From: Tritrichomonas musculus | Lineage: Eukaryota; Parabasalia; Tritrichomonadida; Tritrichomonadidae | Length of the DNA: 64,000 nt | NCBI GenBank assembly: GCA_039105265.1 | Contig: JAPFFF010000007.1 | Span: 3,658,001 to 3,722,000 of the forward strand | Reading direction: 5' to 3' | Shown: piece after piece, positions 1-9,069 of the stretch | Position numbering within the stretch: the first letter of the stretch is position 1 | Layout: each line of letters begins with the position of its first letter | Position numbers and translations under genes: made by a program | The notes under the pieces: model-generated | The model's input: only the letters and a program-made list of their open reading frames with translations | What the model was told of the DNA's origin: nothing | The model's database searches: none

Positions 1-852
1 ATATCTATCATAAATTGCTCCACTAACTTCATCCCACACTAATTCAAAATACTCACCTTCACTTTCAAATCCTTCAGCTTCATGTTGTTTAACGTTATAT
101 TCATCATCAGCATATAATTCATTTGTCTTAAATCTGATATCAAAATGGAATATATCACCACTATTGTCTAATTTATAACCAACCAAATGTGTTCCTTCTT
201 TGAACGGTAAAACGTGAGATGTATCCATTCCGTTTTCTTCATATTCTTCTGGTACTGGACCTATATTAGGAAACATATATGTCTTAGTTTCAATTGTGTA
301 TTCAGTTGATACATTCAAATTATCTCTCGTGATGTAATTCTTCAAATCATCTTTTGGAACATATCGTTCGGCACAAACATCCAAAGCCGATTGAAGACCT
401 TCATTAGCTGCTATACTTGTTAAACACATTGATGCTTGAGCTGATAATGGTTTAACATCTTCAGCCATCAATTTCTGAAACATTTCGTCTGGTAATAGTT
501 CTTTTATGTTCAATTGTAACTCACTATTTTTGAGTACTTCTGGTATTTCACTCTTCAGTGCATATCCTTTCAGTGATTCATTTATTTTTGTCGTCAATGA
601 TTCTTCATTAATCAAGTCATCAGGTATATCAGTTGATAAAGCGTAATTGTTGATAACATAATCACGCAATCCGTTAACAGCTTCATTCAATTGTTCCTCA
701 GTGATTCCATGACCGTTTGAACCTCCTACGTTTCCGTTCGATGAATCACCTTTGATGACATAATTGTCAACATATCTTTTAATGTATTCGTTAATCAATC
801 CGTCAATGGTATTTGTTTTTGTTACGTGACCGCTCTGCTCAATCGTAAACAT
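1..852 (-). CDS. Fibre-like repeat protein, N-terminal part (3' end outside window)
   Basis: 284 codons open from an ATG at 850-852 to the left edge. The start, MFTIEQSGHVTKTNTIDGLI, matches the starts of the fibre-like genes at 9763 and 33016, and the short turns of type YALSTDIP / YALKSEIP recur. It shares with the E2 copy a module around VLKNSELQL...PLSAQAS. Such short repeats with Tyr-Ala turns are typical of trimeric phage and adenovirus-like fibre shafts, so a virion surface fibre is the likely role (inference). It starts 22 bp from the divergent large DLNGD gene, as in E2 and E5. Confidence 0.75.
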   Translation of the reverse strand, partial: MFTIEQSGHVTKTNTIDGLINEYIKRYVDNYVIKGDSSNGNVGGSNGHGITEEQLNEAVNGLRDYVINNYALSTDIPDDLINEESLTTKINESLKGYALKSEIPEVLKNSELQLNIKELLPDEMFQKLMAEDVKPLSAQASMCLTSIAANEGLQSALDVCAERYVPKDDLKNYITRDNLNVSTEYTIETKTYMFPNIGPVPEEYEENGMDTSHVLPFKEGTHLVGYKLDNSGDIFHFDIRFKTNELYADDEYNVKQHEAEGFESEGEYFELVWDEVSGAIYDRY

Positions 853-874
853 TCAATTTATTAGAAACTAAACA
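853..874. promoter_or_regulatory. 22-bp divergent start region, fibre / DLNGD genes
   Basis: Only 22 bp separate the two start codons, and they are A/T-rich. The same arrangement with 18 bp is found at 9745-9762 and 33017-33034. Any promoter or 5' leader must be shared or lie inside the coding regions. Confidence 0.5.
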
Positions 875-3433
875 ATGTCAAAACAAGATAAAAATAATTC
901 ATCTGATAGCTTTGAATTAGATTTGAGCAATATTGATGATGAAACTATATTTGACAGTGAGGTATCTAAACCTGATGATGATGAAGAACTAGAGGACCCA
1001 ATAGATTATTTTAAGAAAACGTTTCTCAGTACATACAAACTAGAACACCCCAATGATTTAATTAATTTGTTGTATCAAATACAAAACAATGAATATACAG
1101 GAAGAAGTGTGGGAAAGATTCGTGAAATGAAAGTCAAGTTTCGTCGATTTGTTTCATTGATGAACAAAATCAATGCTGGTATTAAAAGTAAAGGCAATCG
1201 ATTCCTTAGTTTAAGAGAGTACACAACAGATAAAAAAAGTCTTGATACAATTATCAATTACTTCAATATTGTTGTCAACGATGATTTAAATTATAGCTCT
1301 GACGGTTTTCGTTCATCACCCATCAAACCACCGAGAAAGAGTCAAACACCACAAACCACCAAAGGAAGAAGAAAGAGAACAAGCATTCATGAACCAACAC
1401 CTGACAGCAGTAAACGAAGAACACCAAGAAGAAAACGCATAACTCCGAGTGATTCTGATGAATTAATGAATACAAGTTTTTTGGAGCAAGATGATTCACT
1501 ACCATCAATATCATTTAACTTCCCAGAATTAGAAGAAGAGGAGGAAGATAACCTATCAGCCTTGTTGTTATCTCCTTATGATTTGGTAGATGATGACATT
1601 GAATTGCTCAAGCAATTAGGCTATAATCAACCATGGCTCAATGTACTACCAAGATGTTATGAAGCAGCAAAGAAACCACAAAACAAACTTGATGAACAAG
1701 CAAAGGAAAACGTTGATGCATTACATCAAACACTAGAAATTATCAGAGACAAGATGAAGAGAAACATTGATATAACCAATGAACAAAAATCAATTACAGG
1801 CTTATCATCATTCTTCAGAGTGTTTGACACAATCATTAATAGAAAACCTATCAAAGGCTCTGATGTCATACAACCAATCAAACCACCATCAATGAAACCA
1901 ATCCCATTTGTGAAACCAAATGATGTTGTTAATAATTTTTCAGCATCTAAAAGAGTCATGACAGACGCAGACGATTTTTCGCAGTCATTTGTTTTCGATA
2001 GAGAAGATGGTGATGACCTCAATCAAACATTCACTGATTACGCTCAACAAGCAAATAAACCAAAGAAGCATGGCAAGTTCATTGATGGTGATAAAGTTGA
2101 ATTTAATCAAAAAATATTTAAACCTGGAAATCCATTTGCACAAAAAATAACCGATGATGAAATCAATGCTTTAATTAAAAATGCTAAAGCAGCAACAGTA
2201 AGAGGTAAGCGTGAGGACAGAGATGCCCCAACCGTTCTTGAAAACATTGATAGAGATTTCACAAACCTTAACATTCAATCACCCGCCAAGAGTTCAACAT
2301 ACTATAAACAAAACTTCCTTGATTTAATCATTAATGGTAATTATAGAATCAAATACATTCCTGCTGCCTCAACCAGAGACCAAGCAACAATATACTGTCA
2401 TACACATCTTGACCAAGACGGAAAGCCAAAATATCGTTTACTTCCTACAAACGCTATGGACCCAAATGGTGAAGCAATAACAGACCTGAACGGAGATAAG
2501 ATTGATGATATTGTATTAGTTGATAAGAAAGGAGTGCCACAAATCATAAACGGTTATAAACTTGTATTTGCTTCTCCTTATAAGAAAGTATGGAAGACAG
2601 TTGTCAAATCAGCAGAAGAAAGGAAAGCTAAACCGTTCAATGTTTGGCTCAATGAACAATTCAATAAATCAAAGGATTCCGTAGATTGGGAGAAAGGTGA
2701 ATATATTATTAATCCAAATGAAACCATCCAGAAATATACAGAATTCTATCACAATGAACTCGGTTTGGGTAAGCCAAAAGTCAGCAAACGATTAAGCCCT
2801 TCATCATATTGGTCAAGCTATTTCGCAAAGGTTTGGAAAGTCTTCTGGCAATTATTCCCACAATTCAAACCATTAACAAGAATCATTTCGTACCTTTCAG
2901 TATCAAATGTACTGTTTTGTATATACTTTGATAACAATGTCAAGAAAGAGATTGAAAAAGGCGGTCAGCCAATGAATTACATTCAATGGTTGGCATGGAA
3001 GAAAATCAACAAATCAAAGTACAATCAAATGATTGGCAAGCGAATGACAACATTCATCAATAATTTGTCAAAGGTCATTAACTTTGAAAGCGGTGAATTC
3101 AATCCTAATAGAAGTGCTTGGGAAGGAATGCCAATCGCTTTCATTCAATCAATGGAATCATTGATACTATCATACTTAGTAAATGTCAGTATGAATGACA
3201 AGCAGAGACCCCAAAAACTGGCTGAAAAGACTCAATTAGCTGCTGAAATACCTACAGAAGAGATAAGAGAAAATAAAGAAGAATATAATCGAATAATCAA
3301 TAACTTGATTGATAAAATCTATGGTCAGCAATGTGGATATCTCGAATATAAGGAAAAACTAAATGCACAGAAGAAAGACCAATTAAGTAATGTAAACAGA
3401 TACGATATTGATATATTTCAAGAAGAAGCATGA
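875..3433 (+). CDS. Large DLNGD-domain protein (852 aa), putative virion protein
   Basis: N-terminal third is acidic and charged: an alpha-helical stretch at about 40-140, basic low-complexity sequence at 145-200 and an acidic patch near 220. The conserved C-terminal part (about 485 onward) is shared with the genes at 33035 and 50331: NFLDLIINGNYRIKYIP, then a DLNGDKIDDIVLVD loop, INGYKL, SPYKKVWK, and SKRLSPSSYWSSYFAKVWK. The D-x-N-x-D-x-x-D-D loop resembles the calcium-type loops of FG-GAP/VCBS repeats. The whole block recalls the Tlr6F-like proteins of Polinton-like viruses, which I could not check. Divergent from the fibre gene, convergent with the proline-rich gene. Function unknown; size and conservation suggest a structural or virion-internal protein. 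Confidence 0.8.
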   Translation: MSKQDKNNSSDSFELDLSNIDDETIFDSEVSKPDDDEELEDPIDYFKKTFLSTYKLEHPNDLINLLYQIQNNEYTGRSVGKIREMKVKFRRFVSLMNKINAGIKSKGNRFLSLREYTTDKKSLDTIINYFNIVVNDDLNYSSDGFRSSPIKPPRKSQTPQTTKGRRKRTSIHEPTPDSSKRRTPRRKRITPSDSDELMNTSFLEQDDSLPSISFNFPELEEEEEDNLSALLLSPYDLVDDDIELLKQLGYNQPWLNVLPRCYEAAKKPQNKLDEQAKENVDALHQTLEIIRDKMKRNIDITNEQKSITGLSSFFRVFDTIINRKPIKGSDVIQPIKPPSMKPIPFVKPNDVVNNFSASKRVMTDADDFSQSFVFDREDGDDLNQTFTDYAQQANKPKKHGKFIDGDKVEFNQKIFKPGNPFAQKITDDEINALIKNAKAATVRGKREDRDAPTVLENIDRDFTNLNIQSPAKSSTYYKQNFLDLIINGNYRIKYIPAASTRDQATIYCHTHLDQDGKPKYRLLPTNAMDPNGEAITDLNGDKIDDIVLVDKKGVPQIINGYKLVFASPYKKVWKTVVKSAEERKAKPFNVWLNEQFNKSKDSVDWEKGEYIINPNETIQKYTEFYHNELGLGKPKVSKRLSPSSYWSSYFAKVWKVFWQLFPQFKPLTRIISYLSVSNVLFCIYFDNNVKKEIEKGGQPMNYIQWLAWKKINKSKYNQMIGKRMTTFINNLSKVINFESGEFNPNRSAWEGMPIAFIQSMESLILSYLVNVSMNDKQRPQKLAEKTQLAAEIPTEEIRENKEEYNRIINNLIDKIYGQQCGYLEYKEKLNAQKKDQLSNVNRYDIDIFQEEA

Positions 3434-3486
3434 ATCAGAGAATAAAAATAAATGAAATGATATTCATTGAATCATGTTGATTGCTT

Positions 3487-4017
3487 TTATTTTTGTTCAC
3501 TCATTTTGCGTTTTGGTCTTCGATGTTTGGATGTGTTGAGTCTACGTGTTGGACTCAAATCAGCATCAAACGGAGTGATTTCAGTTTTATCAAGTGATTC
3601 ATCGGTGTTTCTCAATTGATTCCAATACCTCGAATCATTCCAAATCATTGACGGTGAAGGAGGGTTTGGTTGTTGAATGAATGATGATTTGATTCTGTTG
3701 ATTCGTTGTTTAGCTTTTATTGAATCAACTTGTCTTTGTTTTTCTTTGGCATACACTTCATATATTGGGTCATCTTGTAATTGCTCAAATAACTTCTCTC
3801 TTATTCGAACTCTTCTTTCGAGTGCAGGATGTTGTTTAAATGTTGGTGGCGGGCTTCTTATGTTTCTGAATTTGCGAGGAATATAATAATCACATGTCGG
3901 GGGTGGTCCTTCAGTGATGTTAACGAATTTTGGTGTGTTTGGATAGTATTCAGGTGGTTTATATGATGAAGGTCCAAAAAAAGCATCAAACACTGGAGGC
4001 GAATGATTGTTATTCAT
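3487..4017 (-). CDS. Proline-rich basic protein (176 aa), unknown function
   Basis: MNNNHSPPVFDAFFGPSSYK start. Pro/Tyr-rich first half, a helical charged middle (RVRIREKLFEQLQDDPIYEV) and a Lys/Arg-rich tail, RHRRPKRKMSEQK-like. It occupies the same slot between the 110/116-residue gene and the DLNGD gene as the 487-residue (35817) and disrupted 465-residue (19307) genes of family II, and shares their proline-rich character but not clear sequence identity. I cannot assign a function; the slot suggests a structural accessory protein. Confidence 0.6.
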   Translation of the reverse strand: MNNNHSPPVFDAFFGPSSYKPPEYYPNTPKFVNITEGPPPTCDYYIPRKFRNIRSPPPTFKQHPALERRVRIREKLFEQLQDDPIYEVYAKEKQRQVDSIKAKQRINRIKSSFIQQPNPPSPSMIWNDSRYWNQLRNTDESLDKTEITPFDADLSPTRRLNTSKHRRPKRKMSEQK

Positions 4018-4024
4018 TTTGAAT

Positions 4025-4375
4025 TCAATAAATTAATAAGCAACTGAATATAAATGATTCAGGTTCAATAACGTTTCCTTTCATGTCTGTGAACCATAAA
4101 TGATATTCTTTTTTTGTGTTGTTCAGACACTCATATTTACGGTATTTGGTTTGTCTTCTGTTAGCAAGCATAATGAAATGGTCGCAGAAAGGCATGAATT
4201 CAACTATATCTGAATGAACCATCAAATCACCGACAATATGTTGATTGACAACAGCCCCACAATACTGAACAACAATGTACTTCTTGTTGCGACTATAAAC
4301 GAAATCATCAGGAAGATTAAAATCTTTTGATTGTGTGTGATAGTATCGTTTTGTGATTGGTTGTTTAGCTTTCAT
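4025..4375 (-). CDS. Conserved 116-aa protein, possible minor capsid/spike domain
   Basis: Homologue of the two 110-residue proteins at 18936 and 37305. Conserved core: a short beta-like start (KKYIVVQYCGAVV), DLMVHSDIVEF, CDHFIMLANRRQTKYRKYE, and an end WFTDMKGNVIEPESFIFSCL. The hSDIV strand and the final hydrophobic-D-x-x-G-x-x-I pattern resemble parts of small jelly-roll virion proteins of polintoviruses, but at 116 residues it is short for a full penton protein. It directly precedes the integrase stop with an 11-bp overlap, in the same direction, so the two are probably co-expressed. Role is inference. Confidence 0.6.
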   Translation of the reverse strand: MKAKQPITKRYYHTQSKDFNLPDDFVYSRNKKYIVVQYCGAVVNQHIVGDLMVHSDIVEFMPFCDHFIMLANRRQTKYRKYECLNNTKKEYHLWFTDMKGNVIEPESFIFSCLLIY

Positions 4376-5483
4376 TTTGCGTTTTATAAGTCAAAAAGAA
4401 TACTTTATAATCATCATTCAAAGCATCTATTGATGAACAAACATATTTTGTGTACATGATTGGAACTGTTATTATTGTTTTGTTCTTCAGTGTTTTGTTA
4501 GTTTGACGCAAAGGATTTAATAGTTTACATTTAACGTTTCCTGATTCATAACAAATGAATTCAGCAAGTTCATTGAACACTCTTCGTCGCTTTTCATGTT
4601 TCTTTTCTGTTTTTCCGTAATCGGTGTGAATGAGTATTATATTTTTGGGTTTGTATGACAGAAGACCTTTAAATCTTTGTTTTTGTTGAATCTCTTTCAA
4701 TTGCATTGATTTCGCTCTTATATATTGCCATTCAAGGTCGCGGTCGTCTTGCATCTGTTGAGGTGTTAGATAAATGTATTTTGATTGTCGTTTGTCAAGG
4801 TATTCATCAGTTTCTTCGTCAAATGATGTGTATAAAGGATTCAATAAGCGAAGAGATGAATGAGGCGTGTTATTGTACCATTCAACCATTTGTTGCATCA
4901 ATACATTGTTTGTCATTCGTTGTTGTGATTGACCAAAAGCATTTCTTAATGTTCTGATTACTGCATCAACACATTTATGCGCATTCGTGAAAGGTGAATC
5001 ATCAATGATTAACTTTATTTTGTTAGGAGCTTTGAATTTAATTGTGTGTTTGTCTAATTGATATCTTTGCTCTTCACCGTTGCAATAACTTTTGAATGCA
5101 TTTGATATAAAAGCCTTTTCACCATCACATTTAATTGTTTCAATTCTGATATTTCTTTTATTGACTAGTTTATCAATTACTTTGATTACATAATACTCAG
5201 ACTTGTAATCAATTGGTTCAACAATTAGGTATTTGGTGTTTACATTGATTAGGACGAGATAAGCTTTGTTTAATGCAAACATTATATCAATTTCGTACGC
5301 ATACGGTTCAAATGAGAAGTCAGGTTTTGATAGTTTCTTTACTGTCTTCAATTGGTAATCCTTAATATAGGGCTCTGTTTTAATGTTTGTGTCTTTGATG
5401 TACTTGTATTTAGATTTGAAAGGATAGTTGATTGATTCTTTGTAGCTGCGTGTACTCGCTGCATCTTCGATGTATTCATTCAT
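4365..5483 (-). CDS. INT: Retrovirus-like integrase (372 aa)
   Basis: Polinton c-integrase with RNase H-like fold. Acidic residues: first Asp in YEIDIMF (about residue 66), second in KCDGEKAF (about 119). The third sits in NAHKCVDAVIRTLRNAF (about 172), where the usual catalytic Glu is replaced by Asp; the helix with IRTLR and the later WYNNTPHSSL are typical. The spacing between the second and third acids is about 50, longer than the common 35. The C-terminal third contains a basic region GKTEKKHEKRRRVFNELAEF. No HHCC zinc domain or chromodomain is visible. Start chosen at the ATG 5481-5483 because TTTATTTTTG precedes it closely and the upstream residues are not conserved. Confidence 0.92.
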   Translation of the reverse strand: MNEYIEDAASTRSYKESINYPFKSKYKYIKDTNIKTEPYIKDYQLKTVKKLSKPDFSFEPYAYEIDIMFALNKAYLVLINVNTKYLIVEPIDYKSEYYVIKVIDKLVNKRNIRIETIKCDGEKAFISNAFKSYCNGEEQRYQLDKHTIKFKAPNKIKLIIDDSPFTNAHKCVDAVIRTLRNAFGQSQQRMTNNVLMQQMVEWYNNTPHSSLRLLNPLYTSFDEETDEYLDKRQSKYIYLTPQQMQDDRDLEWQYIRAKSMQLKEIQQKQRFKGLLSYKPKNIILIHTDYGKTEKKHEKRRRVFNELAEFICYESGNVKCKLLNPLRQTNKTLKNKTIITVPIMYTKYVCSSIDALNDDYKVFFLTYKTQNES

Positions 5484-5571
5484 TTGAATCACAAAAATAA
5501 AGCATTCATTAATGAAGGAACTCTGTTCCCTTTTGCAAAGCAAAATGATTATTTAATGAAAATCAATTCAT

Positions 5572-7515
5572 TTATTCATTTGCTTGACTTCCTTTTGGTG
5601 TTTCATCATCAACGTAAACCAATCCGTCAAGAGATAAATGGAAATAGGTGTCGCGAGTGATGAACAACTGGGTCGGGCATGGATGATGAATGGTTCCATC
5701 TGGTTCAACAACATTGAAATATGTGTCATCATCTCCAGTATAGATAGGCATTCCATTGACTTGTATTTGCACGTTTCCAAATCCCCCATCAAGTCCGTCG
5801 AATGTATACCCTGCACTCGCTCGTTCAGTTTGAATGTTGAAAACAAATGATGTTGCATCACTGATTGTGTTGTTGTATCGTTTACCATTCGCGTCATTCT
5901 TTGGCATTGTCATCGAATCTTCAAATTCCTTTGTGCATGAAAGAGTGATTGCATCTAAATCACCAGCCGTTAATTGATTCTCAAAGAATCGTGCACCAAT
6001 GGTTGAAACGTTTTCGTCTGGGAAGTTCTTTCCACCAATATTCAAGAAACAATTTTGATAAACTGGGTTTTCAAAGACAGTTAAATCATTATGATGCTTT
6101 GGAAACATGATTGATAAATTAGTTGCATTGATTAATGGGATATTCAATGTTGACTTGATTCCGTTTGCTGCTGGAGCGATTGGGAAAGCATGATAATCAA
6201 CTTTTTGTGAAGGAATGATTAAACCTTGTCTTAAAATGTCTTCAATTCCTTGTCTTGTAGCTTCACAAACACCAAAGCCTTGCATATTAGATTTACAAGC
6301 CATGATTGTCATTCGATTAACAGTTAATGTCGCTGTTTGTTTTGAATAATGAGCGCTCATCAACTTGTTGGCTTCAGTTTTAGATACAAAGTTAACGTAA
6401 ACATGACCTGCATGTGATGGTTGAGGTAATTTACCATGTTCTTTGGTATAATGGGCTTGACAAATTGCTTTATTATCATCAGTCTTTTCAATTCCAAGTT
6501 CAGTAAATTCATCATCAGTAAAGCTAAATATTAATGAACAATTTTCAATCAGTTCATCGAAATCACCTCCAGATGCAGATACGTATTGTTCTCTAACTTC
6601 ATACTTCAATTGATATTTCGTTGGTGTTGGTTCAGGTGATGGTGGGTCTGGATTGTCTCCAGGTCCTGGAATCACAGCTTGATTACCGATTTGTGTGAAT
6701 TGATGTTTGAGGTGTCCTCGTGCCTTGATTTCCTTTAGTCTGTTTAATTCTTCCATCGATATTGAATCATTGTCTTCAAGAAATACTTTTGCTTCAGCAA
6801 CTGTGTAAGGGTCTAATACTGCCCAAACAAGACCAGCTGGACTGACTTGAAAACGAATTGATAAATCACCAATGATTCCATTAGGGAATAAATCAAATGC
6901 TTGTAATGCGAGCAAATCATCAAAAGGAACATTCAAATCAAATTCGACTTCACTTCTTCCAGTGTTCTTAAATGAATTCAAGTTAACATAAACTCCTGCA
7001 TGTGTCTGTGAATAGTTGCTAATGTTTTCCCACAATGAATGAACGAATCTGCGGCGTTTCTTCTCGGCTTCTGGTTTAACTGAAGAATACAAGAAGCCTT
7101 CACGAATGCATTCATTCTGTTGGTATCCGACATTGACATTATTATGAAGAATCTCTAACCTGTCAAACAACTGGTTTGATGATTTGAAACCGACAAACAG
7201 TTTGTACAAGTTGTTGGGGTCATTGATTTCATTTAATTTACTCATATCTGTATTCAATGATAAATCTAATTTAACATGAAATGTTAAGAAACCTTTATCA
7301 ATATCACTTACGAAGTGGTCAGGATGTGTTAAACTGATTTGCGAATATTGACCAGCTGTAAACGGAGCTGGTTGGTCATGACAGTCAACAGTTCTAAATG
7401 AAAATGAACGTGTACCGTCATTGACATTAATCATGTTTCTCATCTCTTCAAATGCATGAAGAACGTTTCCTGTTTCAGTGCGAAGATTATGAGCTCTCTC
7501 GTTTCTATATAACAT
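5572..7515 (-). CDS. MCP: Major capsid protein (647 aa), double jelly-roll type
   Basis: About 80 percent identical by eye to the E5 protein at 40360. Beta-rich throughout: SFSFRTVDCHDQPAPF, YSQISLTHPDHFVSDIDKGF, a capsomer-like VLDPYTVAEAK, a Pro-rich linker (GPGDNPDPPSPEPTPT) at about 290-300, and a C-terminal VQIQVNGMPIYTG. Size and position fit the Polinton double-jelly-roll capsid protein that forms pseudo-hexameric capsomers. Its start is 49 bp from the divergent 84-residue gene. Assignment rests on length, beta pattern and neighbours; a structure comparison would settle it. Confidence 0.85.
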   Translation of the reverse strand: MLYRNERAHNLRTETGNVLHAFEEMRNMINVNDGTRSFSFRTVDCHDQPAPFTAGQYSQISLTHPDHFVSDIDKGFLTFHVKLDLSLNTDMSKLNEINDPNNLYKLFVGFKSSNQLFDRLEILHNNVNVGYQQNECIREGFLYSSVKPEAEKKRRRFVHSLWENISNYSQTHAGVYVNLNSFKNTGRSEVEFDLNVPFDDLLALQAFDLFPNGIIGDLSIRFQVSPAGLVWAVLDPYTVAEAKVFLEDNDSISMEELNRLKEIKARGHLKHQFTQIGNQAVIPGPGDNPDPPSPEPTPTKYQLKYEVREQYVSASGGDFDELIENCSLIFSFTDDEFTELGIEKTDDNKAICQAHYTKEHGKLPQPSHAGHVYVNFVSKTEANKLMSAHYSKQTATLTVNRMTIMACKSNMQGFGVCEATRQGIEDILRQGLIIPSQKVDYHAFPIAPAANGIKSTLNIPLINATNLSIMFPKHHNDLTVFENPVYQNCFLNIGGKNFPDENVSTIGARFFENQLTAGDLDAITLSCTKEFEDSMTMPKNDANGKRYNNTISDATSFVFNIQTERASAGYTFDGLDGGFGNVQIQVNGMPIYTGDDDTYFNVVEPDGTIHHPCPTQLFITRDTYFHLSLDGLVYVDDETPKGSQANE

Positions 7516-7564
7516 TTATGATTGAATAAAAAGGAAATAAATCACTTTTATCATCAATTAAATT
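7516..7564. promoter_or_regulatory. Divergent start region, capsid / 84-aa gene
   Basis: 49 bp between divergent ATGs, A/T-rich with TTTATTTCC and TTTATTCAATC runs toward the capsid start. The E5 counterpart at 40313-40359 is 47 bp, so paired expression of capsid and small amphipathic protein appears conserved. Confidence 0.5.
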
Positions 7565-7819
7565 ATGGGTGTCGGTATATTCAACAAAATCAAGAACGCA
7601 TTTAAATCAATTGGCGGTAAAGTCAAATCATTCGCTCAGAAAGCAGTTAAAGCAATTCCAAAAGTTGTTGATGTTGGAAAGCAAATCATGGACAGAGTCA
7701 AACCAATCACACAATTCATTCCTGGTGTTGGTCAAGTAGTTGACGCAATTGATACAGGATTAAATGCTGTCGACAAAGTAGGTAAATTTGGTAAATCAAT
7801 ACTGAATGAAGTTAAATGA
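7565..7819 (+). CDS. Small basic amphipathic protein (84 aa), adenovirus pVI-like candidate
   Basis: MGVGIFNKIKNAFKSIGGKV begins a Lys-rich amphipathic helix, followed by KAVKAIPKVVDVGKQIMDRV and a hydrophobic FIPGVGQVVDAIDTGLNAV. Such short basic amphipathic proteins in adeno-like viruses (pVI type) disrupt membranes at entry and link capsid to core. IPGVG fits the adenovirus protease consensus (M/I/L)-x-G-x-G. The E5 copy keeps the same IPGVG. Divergent from the capsid gene. The role is inference from composition, motif and neighbour. Confidence 0.7.
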   Translation: MGVGIFNKIKNAFKSIGGKVKSFAQKAVKAIPKVVDVGKQIMDRVKPITQFIPGVGQVVDAIDTGLNAVDKVGKFGKSILNEVK

Positions 7820-7855
7820 AAAACAATGAAAAATAATGATTTAAATTGAATATAA

Positions 7856-8332
7856 ATGAATGATAACATCAATGAACTTAAAGTAATAAACGAAAACATT
7901 AATGAATCAAAAGTGTTTAAATCAGTTGAAGAGTTCAATTTGTTCTATCAAAAGAATATCGAGCAAATGAAATCACAAACTACTAACTATTTGAACAAGA
8001 TTTATAAAATCATCACTAATGACGGTAATGAATACAAAATCACTAAACGTAATTGTACAGACGGTAAACGATGTGGTGGCGACATTTATTTGAAGAAAGT
8101 TGGGAACACAATCACTAAAACACTTGAAAACGACAACATCAAGGCTGATATATCATTGATAAAGGAATCATTGAATGAATTCACTGAACAAATCAATCAA
8201 TTGAACAACAAAAATAAAATACTTGAAGAACATATCAATAAGCTTTCAAATGTTGTTGACCAACAATCAAAAGTCATTAATGAATACATTTTAAATGTTG
8301 TTGCTCCTGACAACCACCGAATGATTAAGTGA
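7856..8332 (+). CDS. Coiled-coil protein (158 aa), unknown
   Basis: N-terminal region FKSVEEFNLFYQK and YLNKIYKIITNDGNEYKITKRN are conserved in the E5 copy (39576). The C-terminal half is a coiled coil (heptads from about 95: ISLIKESLNEFTEQINQLNN...LEEHINKLSNVV). Follows the amphipathic protein in the same direction. A 3' scrap of it, antisense, marks the deletion junction in E4 near 47202-47295. Its end overlaps the convergent 77-residue gene by 42 bp. Function unknown; possibly a multimeric virion component. Confidence 0.6.
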   Translation: MNDNINELKVINENINESKVFKSVEEFNLFYQKNIEQMKSQTTNYLNKIYKIITNDGNEYKITKRNCTDGKRCGGDIYLKKVGNTITKTLENDNIKADISLIKESLNEFTEQINQLNNKNKILEEHINKLSNVVDQQSKVINEYILNVVAPDNHRMIK

Positions 8333-8524
8333 ATCATGATGATTTAATGATTTAGTCGTTTTTGGTGGAGGTTCATGAAATATATTTCCTTTTTCATTAT
8401 AACATTTCACTGTCGGAGCTGAGTTTATTTTTGTTCTCTTCTTTTGCATCGTTAATTGTAATCTATCAAAATAGTTTTTGTGTTTATCATCATGAATGGT
8501 TCTCATTTGATTAATAGCAGACAT
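8291..8524 (-). CDS. Conserved 77-aa basic protein, unknown
   Basis: MSAINQMRTIHDDKHKNYFD start; ends HHDSLNHSVVVRSNNI. Nearly identical to the E4 copy (46968) and recognisable in the 84-residue E5 copy (39325), which shares the FxxL/RxxxRT-type centre and the SLNH ending. Conservation in three elements of two families shows it is a real gene despite its size. Starts 14 bp from the divergent 75-residue gene. No known domain recognised. Confidence 0.65.
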   Translation of the reverse strand: MSAINQMRTIHDDKHKNYFDRLQLTMQKKRTKINSAPTVKCYNEKGNIFHEPPPKTTKSLNHHDSLNHSVVVRSNNI

Positions 8525-8538
8525 TTAATTGTTATTAA

Positions 8539-8766
8539 ATGAGTGAACTAACAGAATACAAGAAAGAAATACCAGAACTAAAACGAATCAAACGAGGATT
8601 AAAAGAAAAGTGTTATGATTACAAACAATGTCTCAACAATATCAAATCAGGAATGTTGGGGTCTGATGGTCTTGCCGTTCGTGAGTCTCTTATCGAAGAC
8701 ATCAACAGCCTCAAAAATAAAGTTCATCAACTTGAGAATGAATTAAATGAATTGTCTAATAAATGA
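8539..8766 (+). CDS. Coiled-coil 75-aa protein next to the TIR
   Basis: MSELTEYKKEIPELKRIKRG, then GMLGSDGLAVRESLIEDI and a heptad tail LKNKVHQLENELNELSNK. Copies at 46726 (E4) and 39057 (E5, 77 residues). It is the last gene before the terminal region in family I. Its 3' portion is also present as a fragment in the opposite TIR (about 54462-54535, 58143-58217 and 49455-49507), so the TIR boundary lies inside this gene. Unknown function. Confidence 0.65.
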   Translation: MSELTEYKKEIPELKRIKRGLKEKCYDYKQCLNNIKSGMLGSDGLAVRESLIEDINSLKNKVHQLENELNELSNK

Positions 8767-9069
8767 AACATCAATTGATGGTAATCATTAAATGAGTTCA
8801 TATTATTTTTGTTCATTAGTCGTGTTGACGGCGGGCTTTAGCTCGACGGAAACCGACTGATATATACTACTAAACAAGTTCAAAGATGAATATTCAAAGA
8901 TGACGATTCAAAAGTGTCTACCCGATTTTTGAATGAAATGAGGGGCTAATTTTGAAAAAGTGGCGATTTTTTGAGTCATGGCGCTGAGGTTTGGGGTCTG
9001 TAAACCCTATGACGAGGGGGTCATTTTTTATCCCCTGCACAAAAATAAAACATTAATAAAACAATTCAT
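8767..9069. repeat. Family I terminal block of E1 (inner part)
   Basis: 303 bp with no gene. Shares with 20440-20560, 49745-49870, 54310-54420 and 58010-58100 the block GTTCATTAGTCGTGTTGACG ... GGGCTTTAGC ... CCGACTGATATATACTACTA, and with the E6 and E8 ends the stretch through TGGCGATTTTTTGAGTCATG to ATGACCCCC (read on the other strand). It ends with TTTTTTATCCCCTGC, which in E6 and E8 lies about 20-25 bp from the terminus. Here an extra gene follows before the true end. Confidence 0.75.
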
